A stretch of 16,584 nucleotides of DNA from Deltaproteobacteria bacterium (GCA_003647375.1 QMMS01000069.1:1-16584); one strand, 5' to 3'; shown: positions 1-7,928, counted from the first letter of the stretch. Notes: generated from the sequence alone by a model not told the origin. Translations and numbers: made by a program.

Positions 1-29
1 ACCTTGGAACTAAATTGAGCGATTGTCGA

Positions 30-120
30 GGTTGCCGCAGCTACAAGGAAGATGCTGTTCCGCTATAGTGAACTATGCGGTATGGCATCTGACGCCGTAG
101 ATGTGGTAAGATCGGCAATC
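30..120. other. Folded element: candidate structured RNA or palindromic repeat
   Basis: No gene is visible here, but the sequence folds into a nested multi-part stem. The outer stem pairs 30-37 (GGTTGCCG) with 113-120 (CGGCAATC), 8 pairs with one G-U. A second helix pairs 41-44 (CTAC) with 97-100 (GTAG). The third pairs 50-55 (AGATGC) with 85-90 (GCATCT). After a 4x4 internal loop, 60-68 pairs with 73-80 (CCGC and ATAG against CTATGCGG, with T64 bulged) and closes on a TGAA loop. Four consecutive nested helices in 91 bases are unlikely by chance. It lies 114 bases before the mutase small-subunit start, so it could be a leader RNA for that operon, the 3' end of an upstream transcript, or a dispersed repeat. 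I do not recognise a named family. Confidence 0.45.
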
Positions 121-127
121 CCAACGG

Positions 128-204
128 GTTTCAAAGTTTAAGAATTTAAATGAATCAAATCCTTTGAAATTATTTCTAAATTCCATATTCTTAAAATTTG
201 AAAC
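128..204. repeat. 18-base near-perfect inverted repeat before the mutase operon
   Basis: The arms 128-145 (GTTTCAAAGTTTAAGAAT) and 187-204 (ATTCTTAAAATTTGAAAC) are complementary at 17 of 18 positions; the exception is G136 opposite A196. The 41-base interior has a further small stem (TCAAA / TTTGA). The right arm ends 29 bases before the first start codon. The element is AT-rich with no run of T after it, so it is more likely an intergenic palindrome or regulator site than a simple terminator. Confidence 0.6.
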
Positions 205-233
205 GCTCATTTTAGTAAAAGAAGGGATAAGCT

Positions 234-635
234 ATGCGCGAAAGAAAAATAAAAATACTTATTGCAAAGCCAGGGTTGGATGGTCATGACAAGGGCGCAA
301 AAATTGTTGCGCTGGCGCTTCGCGATGCCGGCATGGAGGTGGTGTATACCGGACTTCATCAACGTGTAGAACAGATTGTAAGAACAGCTGTTCAGGAAGC
401 TGTTGACATAATTGGTCTGAGTATCATGTCAGGTGCTCACCTTACTATCTGTGAAAAACTTCTCGAAATGATGACACGGGAAGGTATTGAATCCACAGGG
501 GTGGTGGTAGGCGGTGTGATACCTGCACACGACATCGCAAAACTGGAACAAATGGGTATCAAAGGTATCTATCCGGGTGGAACCCCTTTTGACGTCATGG
601 TTGAAGGGATTCGTGAAGTATGCCATGCGGCATAA
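234..635 (+). CDS. B12-binding small subunit of a two-subunit acyl-CoA mutase
   Basis: A stand-alone cobalamin-binding domain of 133 residues, the size of the small subunits of isobutyryl-CoA and 2-hydroxyisobutyryl-CoA mutases. It holds adenosylcobalamin and docks on the catalytic barrel protein encoded next. Visible signature: DxHxxG at residues 16-21 (D16, H18, G21), where H18 should be the lower axial cobalt ligand; the SIM stretch at 63-65; and the Gly-Gly pair in VVGG at 91-94 that lines the nucleotide tail. The ATG follows a GAAGGG ribosome site. It is cytoplasmic. An unusual 141-base spacer with a long hairpin separates it from its partner gene. If the cluster is iaa-like, it would be half of the IaaGH-type phenylsuccinyl-CoA mutase; that is inference. 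The domain call itself is very secure. Confidence 0.93.
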   Translation: MRERKIKILIAKPGLDGHDKGAKIVALALRDAGMEVVYTGLHQRVEQIVRTAVQEAVDIIGLSIMSGAHLTICEKLLEMMTREGIESTGVVVGGVIPAHDIAKLEQMGIKGIYPGGTPFDVMVEGIREVCHAA

Positions 636-730
636 GTTTTAGGTGTTATGTTTTAGGTTTTAGGTTTGGATAGACGTTATCCGTCGTTGAACCCGGGACT
701 GCCTAAAACTTAAAACCTAAAACTTAAAAC
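636..730. repeat. TTTTAGG/TTTTAAG hairpin between the mutase subunits
   Basis: Arms 636-664 and 702-730 are built from repeats of the heptamers TTTTAGG and TTTTAAG. The right arm, reverse-complemented, differs from the left at only 4 of 29 positions, and some of these allow G-T pairs. The loop has its own small stem (GGATA 668-672 with TATCC 678-682). It begins immediately after the stop codon of the small subunit. It may partly terminate or protect the transcript. A sister hairpin of the same repeat lies after the HyuA-like gene. Confidence 0.8.
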
Positions 731-776
731 AGCATTGTTATTGCTTATGTCTTATTGCTCAAAAAAAAGGTGAATT

Positions 777-2411
777 ATGGGCGTTGCCAAATATGTCAAA
801 GATAAAAAAGGTGCCATAAAAGACGTTGAATATCAGTCGGGCATTAAGATCAAACCGGTGTATACGCCGGAGGATCTTGCGGCTGTTGGTTTTGACTATG
901 ACAAGGACCTGGGGGATCCCGGAGAATATCCGTTTACCCGGAGTTTGCACCCCCAGGGTTACCGAAGCAGGGCCTGGACAACACGTCAGTATACCGGTTT
1001 TGGTACCCCGGAAGAGACCAATAAACGATTTAAATATATGATCTCACACGGGCAGACAGGACTGAATGTAGCCTTTGATCTTCCGACACAGATGGGATTA
1101 GACTCCGACAGCCCGGAAGCCGCCGGGGAAGTCGGCCGGGTGGGTATGGCTGTCGATTCCCTGCGGGATTTTGAAATCGCTTTTGATGGTATTCCTCTCG
1201 ATAGGATCGGGACCGGACTCACCATCAATGCCATAGCATCTATCATGCTTGCCATGTACCAGGCTCTTGCAGAAAAAACCGGTTATGCCAGAGACAGAAT
1301 CAGCGCCACGCCCCAGAACGATATCCTGAAGGAGATGATTGGTCGTGGAGCCTGGATATTTCCTGTTGAACATGCGGTTCGTCTCGTTGGCGACAGTATC
1401 GAATACAGCATGAAAGCCTTGCCGAGGTGCAACCCTGTCAGTGTGTGCGGCTATCATATCCGGGAATCAGGTGCGACGCCATCACAGGAAATCGCCTGCG
1501 CTTTTGAAATTGCGAAAGCATATATTGATAATGTTACGGAGAGGGGGATCGATGCAGGAGACTTTGTGGGGAGTTTTTCCTTTAATCTGAATGTGTTTGG
1601 AAACCTGTGGGAGCAGATAGCCAAATTCCGGGCAGCCAGAAAACTCTGGGCCCGGATGTTAAAGGAAGAATACGGAATTCAGGATAAAAAAAAGCTTTTT
1701 CTACGAGGCCTTTTTGGCGGTGGCGGCAGCGGTCTCACAAAAGAGCAGCCTGAAAACAATATCATGAGAAGTGCCTTTTATGCACTCGGTGCCGCACTCA
1801 GCGGTGCCCAGACCACGGCGCTTTGCTCTTTTGACGAAGCATACACCATCCCGACGCCAAGAGCCGCCCTGCTGTCGCTCAGAACGCTTGAAATCATCAT
1901 GGATGAAGTCGGGTTGAGAGACACAGTGGACCCACTGGCGGGTTCCTACTTTATCGAAACGCTCACCAAACAGATGGAAGATAAGATTAAAGAAGAAATG
2001 ACAGCCATCCAGCAGGTGGGGGGGATGATTCCTGCGGTATCATCGGGTTATATCCAGAGGAAAGTGGCTCAACAGGCCTATGAATATGAAACGGGATTGC
2101 AAAGCGGGAAGTATATTAAGGTCGGTTTAAATAAATACACCGACGATGATGAATCCGGTCCTGATGTGGAACTTCATGAGCATAATGAAGCCTGGGTAGA
2201 AAAGCAGATCAAGCGTTTGCAGGAACTAAAGAACTCTCGTAACAACCAGGCGGTGAGCCGCACGTTAAAAGAACTCGAGAAGGGGACCAGACAGGGAGAT
2301 AATGTCATGCCCTTGCTGGTCGATTGCTGCCGGGAATATGCAACGGTGGGAGAAATGACTGCCGTCCTTCGCGATGTTTTTGGTGAGTGGGAGGAGCCGG
2401 GAATATTATAA
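777..2411 (+). CDS. Catalytic large subunit of an adenosylcobalamin-dependent acyl-CoA mutase (methylmalonyl-CoA mutase family)
   Basis: This 544-residue TIM-barrel subunit carries out a radical 1,2-rearrangement of a CoA thioester with the small subunit upstream. The length and lack of a fused B12 domain match the two-subunit class (IcmA/HcmA-like and archaeal mutases). Lined up by motif with P. shermanii methylmalonyl-CoA mutase, the key residues are Y62 (Tyr89), Q180 (Gln197), R190 (Arg207, in QNDILKEMIGR) and H227 (His244, in CGYHIRESGA). Retaining Arg where monocarboxylate mutases have Gln argues for a substrate with a free carboxylate, such as a succinyl/malonyl-type CoA ester. The usual TMY before Tyr89 is QGY here. 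In this context an aryl-succinyl-CoA (IaaGH-like) is a good candidate; ordinary methylmalonyl-CoA mutase remains possible. ATG follows AAGGTG. Confidence 0.92.
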   Translation: MGVAKYVKDKKGAIKDVEYQSGIKIKPVYTPEDLAAVGFDYDKDLGDPGEYPFTRSLHPQGYRSRAWTTRQYTGFGTPEETNKRFKYMISHGQTGLNVAFDLPTQMGLDSDSPEAAGEVGRVGMAVDSLRDFEIAFDGIPLDRIGTGLTINAIASIMLAMYQALAEKTGYARDRISATPQNDILKEMIGRGAWIFPVEHAVRLVGDSIEYSMKALPRCNPVSVCGYHIRESGATPSQEIACAFEIAKAYIDNVTERGIDAGDFVGSFSFNLNVFGNLWEQIAKFRAARKLWARMLKEEYGIQDKKKLFLRGLFGGGGSGLTKEQPENNIMRSAFYALGAALSGAQTTALCSFDEAYTIPTPRAALLSLRTLEIIMDEVGLRDTVDPLAGSYFIETLTKQMEDKIKEEMTAIQQVGGMIPAVSSGYIQRKVAQQAYEYETGLQSGKYIKVGLNKYTDDDESGPDVELHEHNEAWVEKQIKRLQELKNSRNNQAVSRTLKELEKGTRQGDNVMPLLVDCCREYATVGEMTAVLRDVFGEWEEPGIL

Positions 2412-2420
2412 AAAGGGTCT

Positions 2421-2460
2421 GAGGGGTCGAGGATTCGAGGGTCCGAGGGTCCGAGGGTGG
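2421..2460. repeat. 8-base tandem repeat, five units
   Basis: Five consecutive 8-base units of the type GAGGGTCC: GAGGGGTC, GAGGATTC, GAGGGTCC, GAGGGTCC, GAGGGTGG. It starts 10 bases after the mutase stop codon. The rest of the spacer (2461-2578) has a looser alternation of AGCATCC/AGCATA and CTCC/TTCCC segments and no gene. Eight is not a multiple of three and the block lies outside any supported gene. Confidence 0.75.
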
Positions 2461-2578
2461 CTAAGCGCTATAAGCAGACAGCAGCATCCTGGCCTCCAAG
2501 CATCCTCGCTTCCCAGCATACAAGCATTATCTGAAGGTTCATAAGATTGCATTCTTAGTGTAAAGATTGGAGAAAGTC

Positions 2579-4663
2579 GTGAAAAAAAATGCCTTTCGTT
2601 TAGGCTGCGATATTGGTGGTACATTTACGGATTTTGTGCTGGTGAATGACCAGACCGGTGAATTCCAGACGCACAAGTGCCTGACAACCCCTTCAGACCC
2701 GTCCACAGCCGTTGCAGAGGGTGTTCGTCAACTCGAAATATACACGCCCGGATTCATGGCCCTTACTGATGAATTTATCCATGGGACAACCCTGGTGATC
2801 AATGCTATCATCGAAAGAAAAGGCGCCAGAACCGGTCTTGTCACCACGCAGGGCTTCAGGGATGTTCTGGAACTGGGAAGAGAACTCCGTTATGATGCCT
2901 ATGATATTTTTGCGGATTATCCTGAACCCCTGGTTCCACGGTTTCTCAGGAAGGAAGTTGCCGAACGCGTGGCCAGCGACGGCAGGGTCCTGCTGCCAAT
3001 CCAAATAGAAGATATTGCGGCGGTACTGAGGGAACTTCAGGACATGCAGATCGAGTCTTTGGCAGTGTGCCTTCTCAATTCTTATGAGAATTCGATTCAT
3101 GAAAAAATTGTAAAAGAGGAGATAGAGAGGCTTGCTCCGGATCTCTCTTTGTCCACTTCATTTGAAGTTTTGCCCCAGATTCGGGAATACGAAAGAACCT
3201 GCACAACCGTCACAAACGCATATGTCAAACCCATAACATCCAAGTATCTGGAAAAGCTGTCTTCAAGACTCGATACCCTCGGATTCAAGGGTAAGCTTTT
3301 TATAATGCTATCCAGTGGCGGAATTACATCCATCGAAACCGCCCGAAAATTCCCCGTACGCATTATCGAATCGGGCCCGACGGCTGCGGTGATTGCATCC
3401 CAGCACTATGGCAGTCTGTTCCAGATCAAAGACATGTTCTGTTTTGACATGGGGGGTACCACGGCAAAATCCTGTCTGATACAGAAAGGACAGGCCGGCA
3501 TGGTATCCACTTTCGAAGTCGGAAGGGTTCAGCGGTTTAAAAAGGGTAGCGGTCTTCCCATCCAGGTACCCGTTGTCGATCTGATGGAAATCGGTGCCGG
3601 TGGTGGCAGCATGGCAAAAATCAGCAAAATGGGCCTGCTTCAGGTGGGACCGGAGAGCGCCGGTGCAGATCCCGGCCCTGTCTGTTATAGCAAGGGAGGC
3701 GCAAATCCGACCGTTACCGATGCAGATCTGGTGCTGGGGTACCTGGACCCGGATTATTTCCTGGGGGGCACCATGGCATTGGATAAAACTGCTGCCGAAA
3801 ATGCTATCCTGGAAACCATAGCGGAACCGTTGGGTGCGACAATGGTGGATGCCGCATTCGGCATCCACGATCTGATCAATGAAACCATGGCCGCAGCGGC
3901 AAAAACACATATTGCAGAAAAAGGCGGCAACCCGAATATTGTCACGATATCGGCATTTGGCGGCGCAGGCCCGGTTCATGCCTACGGTCTTGCAAAAAAG
4001 ATCAATGCACCCCGAATACTCGTACCTCCTTTAGCCGGCGTTGGATCCGCCCTGGGCTTTTTTACAGCACCGGTGGCATTCGATCTGACCAGAAGCCACA
4101 GGGTCAGCCTTGACAATGCCGATTTCAATGAAATCGAGACACTTTTTCAAACCCTGGAGTCAGAGGGCGCCGACATTTTGCAAAAAACTGTCGATGATGA
4201 TACCCTTCGCATAGAGCGAACCCTTATGATGCGGTTTGTCGGTCAGGGTGCAGAAACTGATCTCACATTAGAAAACAAGCCGTTCTATAACTGGGATATT
4301 TCTGAAATCCGCCATCTTTTCGATGAAGTCTATGAGAAACTATATGGAAGGACTTATCCGGAAACACAGATTGAATTTGTAACATTCAAGGTCCGCGTCA
4401 GCGAACCGGAAAGGCCGTTTCAACTGCCCAGATTTGAAAGCCGGACAGGACAACTATCCGATGCTTTGAAAGGAACACGGCCTGCATATTCATTGACCCA
4501 AAAGATGTTTTTGCCGCATGACGTATATGATCGGATGAAACTATTTCCAGGGGCTGCTATTCAGGGACCGGCAATTATTGAAGAAAGAGAATCGACCATC
4601 GTGATCGGTGAAGATGCCTCCTGCACGGTGGATTCTTATGGGTTTGTGTGGATAGAAATGTAG
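2579..4663 (+). CDS. Hydantoinase/oxoprolinase family subunit A (HyuA-like), ATP-dependent
   Basis: This 694-residue protein has the sugar-kinase/Hsp70-like ATP fold of HyuA, 5-oxoprolinase and acetone/acetophenone carboxylase subunits. Motifs: phosphate loop GCDIGGTFTDF (residues 9-19), second phosphate motif MGGTTAKS (291-298), EIGAGGGS (337-344), and adenosine motif ISAFGGAGPVHAYG (457-470). I choose GTG at 2579 because GGAGA at 2569-2573 is a well-placed ribosome site 5 bases upstream. The longer TTG start at 2567 would put that site inside the gene. The family uses ATP to open cyclic amides or to carboxylate ketones. With the HyuB-like partner downstream and a molybdenum hydroxylase that can make a lactam, amide ring opening is the favoured role (compare IaaC/IaaE). 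The specific substrate is not readable from sequence. Confidence 0.9.
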   Translation: MKKNAFRLGCDIGGTFTDFVLVNDQTGEFQTHKCLTTPSDPSTAVAEGVRQLEIYTPGFMALTDEFIHGTTLVINAIIERKGARTGLVTTQGFRDVLELGRELRYDAYDIFADYPEPLVPRFLRKEVAERVASDGRVLLPIQIEDIAAVLRELQDMQIESLAVCLLNSYENSIHEKIVKEEIERLAPDLSLSTSFEVLPQIREYERTCTTVTNAYVKPITSKYLEKLSSRLDTLGFKGKLFIMLSSGGITSIETARKFPVRIIESGPTAAVIASQHYGSLFQIKDMFCFDMGGTTAKSCLIQKGQAGMVSTFEVGRVQRFKKGSGLPIQVPVVDLMEIGAGGGSMAKISKMGLLQVGPESAGADPGPVCYSKGGANPTVTDADLVLGYLDPDYFLGGTMALDKTAAENAILETIAEPLGATMVDAAFGIHDLINETMAAAAKTHIAEKGGNPNIVTISAFGGAGPVHAYGLAKKINAPRILVPPLAGVGSALGFFTAPVAFDLTRSHRVSLDNADFNEIETLFQTLESEGADILQKTVDDDTLRIERTLMMRFVGQGAETDLTLENKPFYNWDISEIRHLFDEVYEKLYGRTYPETQIEFVTFKVRVSEPERPFQLPRFESRTGQLSDALKGTRPAYSLTQKMFLPHDVYDRMKLFPGAAIQGPAIIEERESTIVIGEDASCTVDSYGFVWIEM

Positions 4664-4741
4664 AGGTTTTAGGTTTTAGGTTTTAAGTTTTAGGTTGGCT
4701 GATAGCTAATCGCGGAACTTAAAACCTAAAACCTAAAACTT
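4664..4741. repeat. TTTTAGG hairpin with a 23-base perfect stem
   Basis: Arms 4667-4689 and 4716-4738 are perfect complements over 23 bases, extendable to 4664/4741 with one G-T pair. They consist of three TTTTAGG/TTTTAAG heptamers. The loop is 4690-4715. It begins right at the HyuA-like stop codon (4661-4663), the same position relative to the gene as the hairpin at 636-730. A poly-T tail is absent, so it may act as an RNA 3'-end stabiliser or transcription attenuator, or simply be a dispersed repeat. Confidence 0.85.
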
Positions 4742-4789
4742 AACACTGATCGAATAATATATTTAAATTAAAGTGAAAGAAGATATCAC

Positions 4790-6547
4790 ATGTCCCATGA
4801 ACCCAATGAACAGATAAGCGAAAAATTCGATCCCATCCGTCTCGAAATTCTCTGGCGTCGATTGATATCAATCGTGGATGAAGCCGATGCATCGGTTGCC
4901 AGAACAGCCTTTTCGAGTCTGTTGCGGGATGCCCATGATTATACATGTATGTTTACGGATCATCGGGGGCAAGAACTTGTTCAGGGGACGTTTTGTACAC
5001 CGGGACAAGCCGGCGCCATGGCGCTGGGTGTCAAGAAAGTGATTCAATCGGTACCGCTGGATGATTACCGGTCAGGCGATGTGATCATCGTAAACGACCC
5101 ATGGTTGCTGGCGGGGCATTTGAACGATGTCTGCGTCTTGAGTCCCATTTTTTACAAGGATCGACCGGTGGCATTTACGTCTTGTGTATTTCATCACTCG
5201 GATATCGGTGGTCGGGTTGCGTCGGATAACCGCGAGGTGTTTGAAGAGGGGTTATTTATTCCCCGTATCAAGTTGTATGACGCAGGTGTTCTCAATGAGG
5301 ATGTCCTGGAGATGATTCGCTGGAATGTTCGAACGCCCGAGGAAGTGACCGGCGACATCCGGTCACAGGTTGCGGCAAATCATGTCTGTGGAGAAAAAAT
5401 TATTGAAATGATGGCGGATGAAGGTCTCGACACCCTTGAAGATCTTGCCGATGAAATCATTCAGAGAACCGAGCAGAGTATGCGGCAGGCGATTGCTATT
5501 ATTCCCGACGGCGTTTATCCTTATGAAGGTGTAATCGAAGGAGCAGGAGAACGAGATGACATTCGTATCTGCCTGACTGTTGCGGTGAAAGGGAGTGATA
5601 TCCTGGTGGATTTTTCGGACACTTCCCCCCAGGTCAACTGGGGAGTCAATGTTGTCTATAACTTTACCTATGCCTATGTTTTTATGGCCATCAAAAGTGT
5701 CTTCGATCCGGATCTTCCCATTAATGAAGGCGCCATCCGCCCGGTAACGATGACGGCTCCGGAGGGCAGTGTTGTCAATTGTACGTTTCCGGCTGCCGTT
5801 GCCGCACGAATGCAGGTCGGACATTTCATGACAGAAATGATTTTCAGAGCTCTTTCCACGGCTGTTCCTGACAGAATCATTTCGGACAGTGGCGGCACAC
5901 CGGCACAGACCAATATATTTTATGGAAAACGGCATGACGGAAAACCATTCCATACCATGATAATTCGTGGCGGCGGCCTGGGTGCGAGCCAGGCAAAAGA
6001 TGGCCACCAGTGTGCTATTTTCCCGGCCAACGGCGCCAACACACCGGTTGAAATATTGGAAAGCGACACACCCCTGATGGTGGTAGCAAGAGAACTTGTT
6101 AGTGATTCAGGCGGAGCCGGGAAATATCGAGGTGGTATGGGAAGGCGCATGGTTGTTCACATCCCGGATGATGTGTTGGCACCCCTGTCACCGGTTGCTA
6201 TTGCTGTGCAGGCTGGTCGTTTTCGATATTCGCCCCAGGGCATATTCGGCGGAAAACCAGGAATTAAAGCCCAGTTTCTAAAAAACGATTTACCTGCTGA
6301 CCCCAGCGGCTTGACGCTCTGTGATCCAGGAGATATGGTTACTTTCCTCAGTGCCGGTGGGGGCGGTTTCGGGAACCCCATGGACAGAGATATTGCGGAC
6401 GTAGAAAAAGATGTTATATATGGATATGTGAGTCTTGAAAAAGCAAAAGAAGATTACGGCGTGGTGATCGATCCAGTGTCACTCACGGCAGATCCGGATG
6501 CTACCCAGGCATTGCGAAAATCTTTCCAGACATCTCAGGAGGTGTAG
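4790..6547 (+). CDS. Hydantoinase/oxoprolinase family subunit B (HyuB-like)
   Basis: This 585-residue protein is the partner of the HyuA-like subunit and carries the metal-dependent half of the active site in this family. Visible marks are NDPWLLAGHLND (residues 102-113, with H110 and D113 as likely metal ligands), FHHSDIGG (134-141) and the Gly-rich C-terminal AGGGGFGNP segment. The length suits HyuB or caprolactamase beta and is much shorter than acetone carboxylase AcxB. No small AcxC-like third subunit follows, which favours amide hydrolysis over carboxylation. The start ATG has only a weak purine-rich ribosome site (GAAAGAAG). The stop codon is one base before the ligase start, so the two are probably translated in coupled fashion. 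Confidence 0.9.
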   Translation: MSHEPNEQISEKFDPIRLEILWRRLISIVDEADASVARTAFSSLLRDAHDYTCMFTDHRGQELVQGTFCTPGQAGAMALGVKKVIQSVPLDDYRSGDVIIVNDPWLLAGHLNDVCVLSPIFYKDRPVAFTSCVFHHSDIGGRVASDNREVFEEGLFIPRIKLYDAGVLNEDVLEMIRWNVRTPEEVTGDIRSQVAANHVCGEKIIEMMADEGLDTLEDLADEIIQRTEQSMRQAIAIIPDGVYPYEGVIEGAGERDDIRICLTVAVKGSDILVDFSDTSPQVNWGVNVVYNFTYAYVFMAIKSVFDPDLPINEGAIRPVTMTAPEGSVVNCTFPAAVAARMQVGHFMTEMIFRALSTAVPDRIISDSGGTPAQTNIFYGKRHDGKPFHTMIIRGGGLGASQAKDGHQCAIFPANGANTPVEILESDTPLMVVARELVSDSGGAGKYRGGMGRRMVVHIPDDVLAPLSPVAIAVQAGRFRYSPQGIFGGKPGIKAQFLKNDLPADPSGLTLCDPGDMVTFLSAGGGGFGNPMDRDIADVEKDVIYGYVSLEKAKEDYGVVIDPVSLTADPDATQALRKSFQTSQEV

Positions 6548-6548
6548 A

Positions 6549-7841
6549 ATGAATAGAACGTTTATGCCGACCTTTCAATCGCAGGATGTGCTGAATGCAC
6601 ACCAGTTGAAGGGTCTGCAATGGACGGTTTCCCATGCATATCAGGGGTCTGCTTTTTACAGGAAGCTTCTGGACAATTCAGATGTAAGCCCTAAGGATAT
6701 CCATACACTGGAAGATATCCGAAAACTGCCCTTTACAACCGCCGAAGATTTGCGCGGCGGGTATCCGTTCCCGCTCTTATCCGTTCCTGAATCCCAAGTC
6801 GTTCGGATTCATGCATCGTCAGGTACAACGGGAAAGCGTAAAGTACTTGCATACACCCAAAAAGATATCGATGACTGGGCCCACTTTTTTGCACGCTGCT
6901 ACGAGATGGCCGGGCTTTCCATAGAGGATCGCGTTCAGATTGCGGTTGGCTACGGTGTCTGGACCGCAGGTGTCGGTTTCCAGCTTGGATGCGAACGTTT
7001 CGGCGCTATGGCGATTCCAATCGGGCCCGGGAATATCGACATGCAGTGCCGGTTTCTGGTGGACATGCAATCGACAGTCATGTGTTGTACCGCGAGCATG
7101 GCATTGCTCATGGCGGAAGAAATCAATCGGCGAAACCTAAAAGATAAAATCGCCCTGAAAAAAATGATTTTCGGGTCCGAGAGAAGCAGTCATGCCATGC
7201 GTCAACGCATCAAGTCTTTGTTAGGGCTGGAAGATATGTTCGACATTCCCGGCATGACCGAGCTCTATGGACCGGGTACCGGTCTTGAATGTTCCCGGCA
7301 TGAGGGTATTCATTACTGGGCTGATTATTACATCCTCGAAATTCTCGATCCGGAAACACTGGAACCGGTGCCGGAAGGCGAGACAGGCGAAATGGTGGTC
7401 ACAACGTTGTGCAAAGAGGCCGCACCCTTGATACGCTACCGCACGCGCGATTTGACACGTATATTGCCGAACGCCTGTTCCTGCGGCAACCCGCTTCCCA
7501 TGCATGACAGCATTCTGGGACGCTCGGACGATATGATCATTTTCCGGGCCGTTAACATATATCCAGGCCAGATCGATGAAGTCCTTTCCTCGATATCTGA
7601 AATATCCTGTGAGTACCAGGTCGTGCTTGAACGCGAACCGGATGGCAAAGACTCCATGACGGTACGTGTGGAATGCGATTCGGACACGGATGCTGCCAAA
7701 GCCAATGAAATTGAAAAAGCTATTTATCGAAAAATTAAAAGCAGTATCATGGTGAGTTGTGAGGTCGAGCTGTTAGACACATGCTCCCTGCCGAGATCGG
7801 AGAGAAAAGCGAAGCGTGTATTTGACAACAGGCCCGTATAA
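6549..7841 (+). CDS. Phenylacetate-CoA ligase (PaaK) family acyl-CoA synthetase
   Basis: A 430-residue AMP-forming ligase that activates an aryl or indolyl carboxylic acid to its CoA ester. Motifs in order: SSGTTGK (90-96), ELYGPG (238-243), TRD with D301, a Cys-x-Cys-Gly pair (C310, C312) typical of PaaK relatives, GRSDDMI (324-330), and the C-terminal LPRSERKAKRV with K420 as probable adenylation lysine. ATG 6549 is chosen because AGGAGGT sits just upstream; an in-frame ATG at 6498 would overlap the HyuB gene by 50 bases and lacks such a site. The stretch FRAVNIYP has Ala where PaaK relatives commonly have Gly. The indoleacetate-CoA ligase IaaB is a PaaK-like enzyme, so that role fits the cluster, but phenylacetate or another aryl acid cannot be excluded. 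Confidence 0.9.
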   Translation: MNRTFMPTFQSQDVLNAHQLKGLQWTVSHAYQGSAFYRKLLDNSDVSPKDIHTLEDIRKLPFTTAEDLRGGYPFPLLSVPESQVVRIHASSGTTGKRKVLAYTQKDIDDWAHFFARCYEMAGLSIEDRVQIAVGYGVWTAGVGFQLGCERFGAMAIPIGPGNIDMQCRFLVDMQSTVMCCTASMALLMAEEINRRNLKDKIALKKMIFGSERSSHAMRQRIKSLLGLEDMFDIPGMTELYGPGTGLECSRHEGIHYWADYYILEILDPETLEPVPEGETGEMVVTTLCKEAAPLIRYRTRDLTRILPNACSCGNPLPMHDSILGRSDDMIIFRAVNIYPGQIDEVLSSISEISCEYQVVLEREPDGKDSMTVRVECDSDTDAAKANEIEKAIYRKIKSSIMVSCEVELLDTCSLPRSERKAKRVFDNRPV

Positions 7842-7855
7842 ACCGTTAAACCAAA

Positions 7856-7905
7856 GTAGATACCCGGGCCCCAGAGGACCCGGCACTGATTATGCCCTAT
7901 AAGGG
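7856..7905. repeat. Spacer block with GC-rich hairpin, copy 1
   Basis: About 50 bases beginning GTAGATACCCGGG, repeated after the Mo-subunit gene at 12435-12483. It folds as CCGGGCC (7864-7870) with GGaCCCGG (7876-7883), followed by GCCCT (7894-7898) / AGGGC (7902-7906). GG at 7882 and GC at 7894 are spaced as in a sigma-54 promoter (GGCAC then ATGC), but this is weak evidence. The spacer 7842-8234 contains no gene: it holds this block, the long palindrome and the leader hairpin. Confidence 0.55.
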
Positions 7906-7928
7906 CTTACTACATATCCGGGTGTTTG

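Noticed and set aside
1..233. Cobalamin riboswitch before the B12-dependent mutase
   Set aside because: The helices at 30-120 do not contain the conserved B12-box or core words I would expect; only the position is suggestive.
636..730. Telomere-like repeat or CRISPR array because of the TTTTAGG units
   Set aside because: Units are 7 bases, run in both orientations as a hairpin, and there are no unique spacers.
777..2411. Isobutyryl-CoA or 2-hydroxyisobutyryl-CoA mutase
   Set aside because: These carry Gln at the position of R190 and lack Tyr at Y62; both methylmalonyl-type residues are present here.
3308..3979. 223-codon open frame on the minus strand inside the HyuA-like gene
   Set aside because: It lies entirely opposite a well-supported gene with family motifs, lacks a recognisable domain and has no ribosome site of note.
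2579..6547. Acetone carboxylase (AcxAB)
   Set aside because: HyuB-like subunit is far shorter than AcxB and no AcxC-like small subunit gene follows.
6498..6548. Longer N-terminus for the ligase from ATG 6498
   Set aside because: It would overlap the HyuB gene, adds an Arg-rich stretch absent from the family, and the AGGAGGT site clearly serves ATG 6549.
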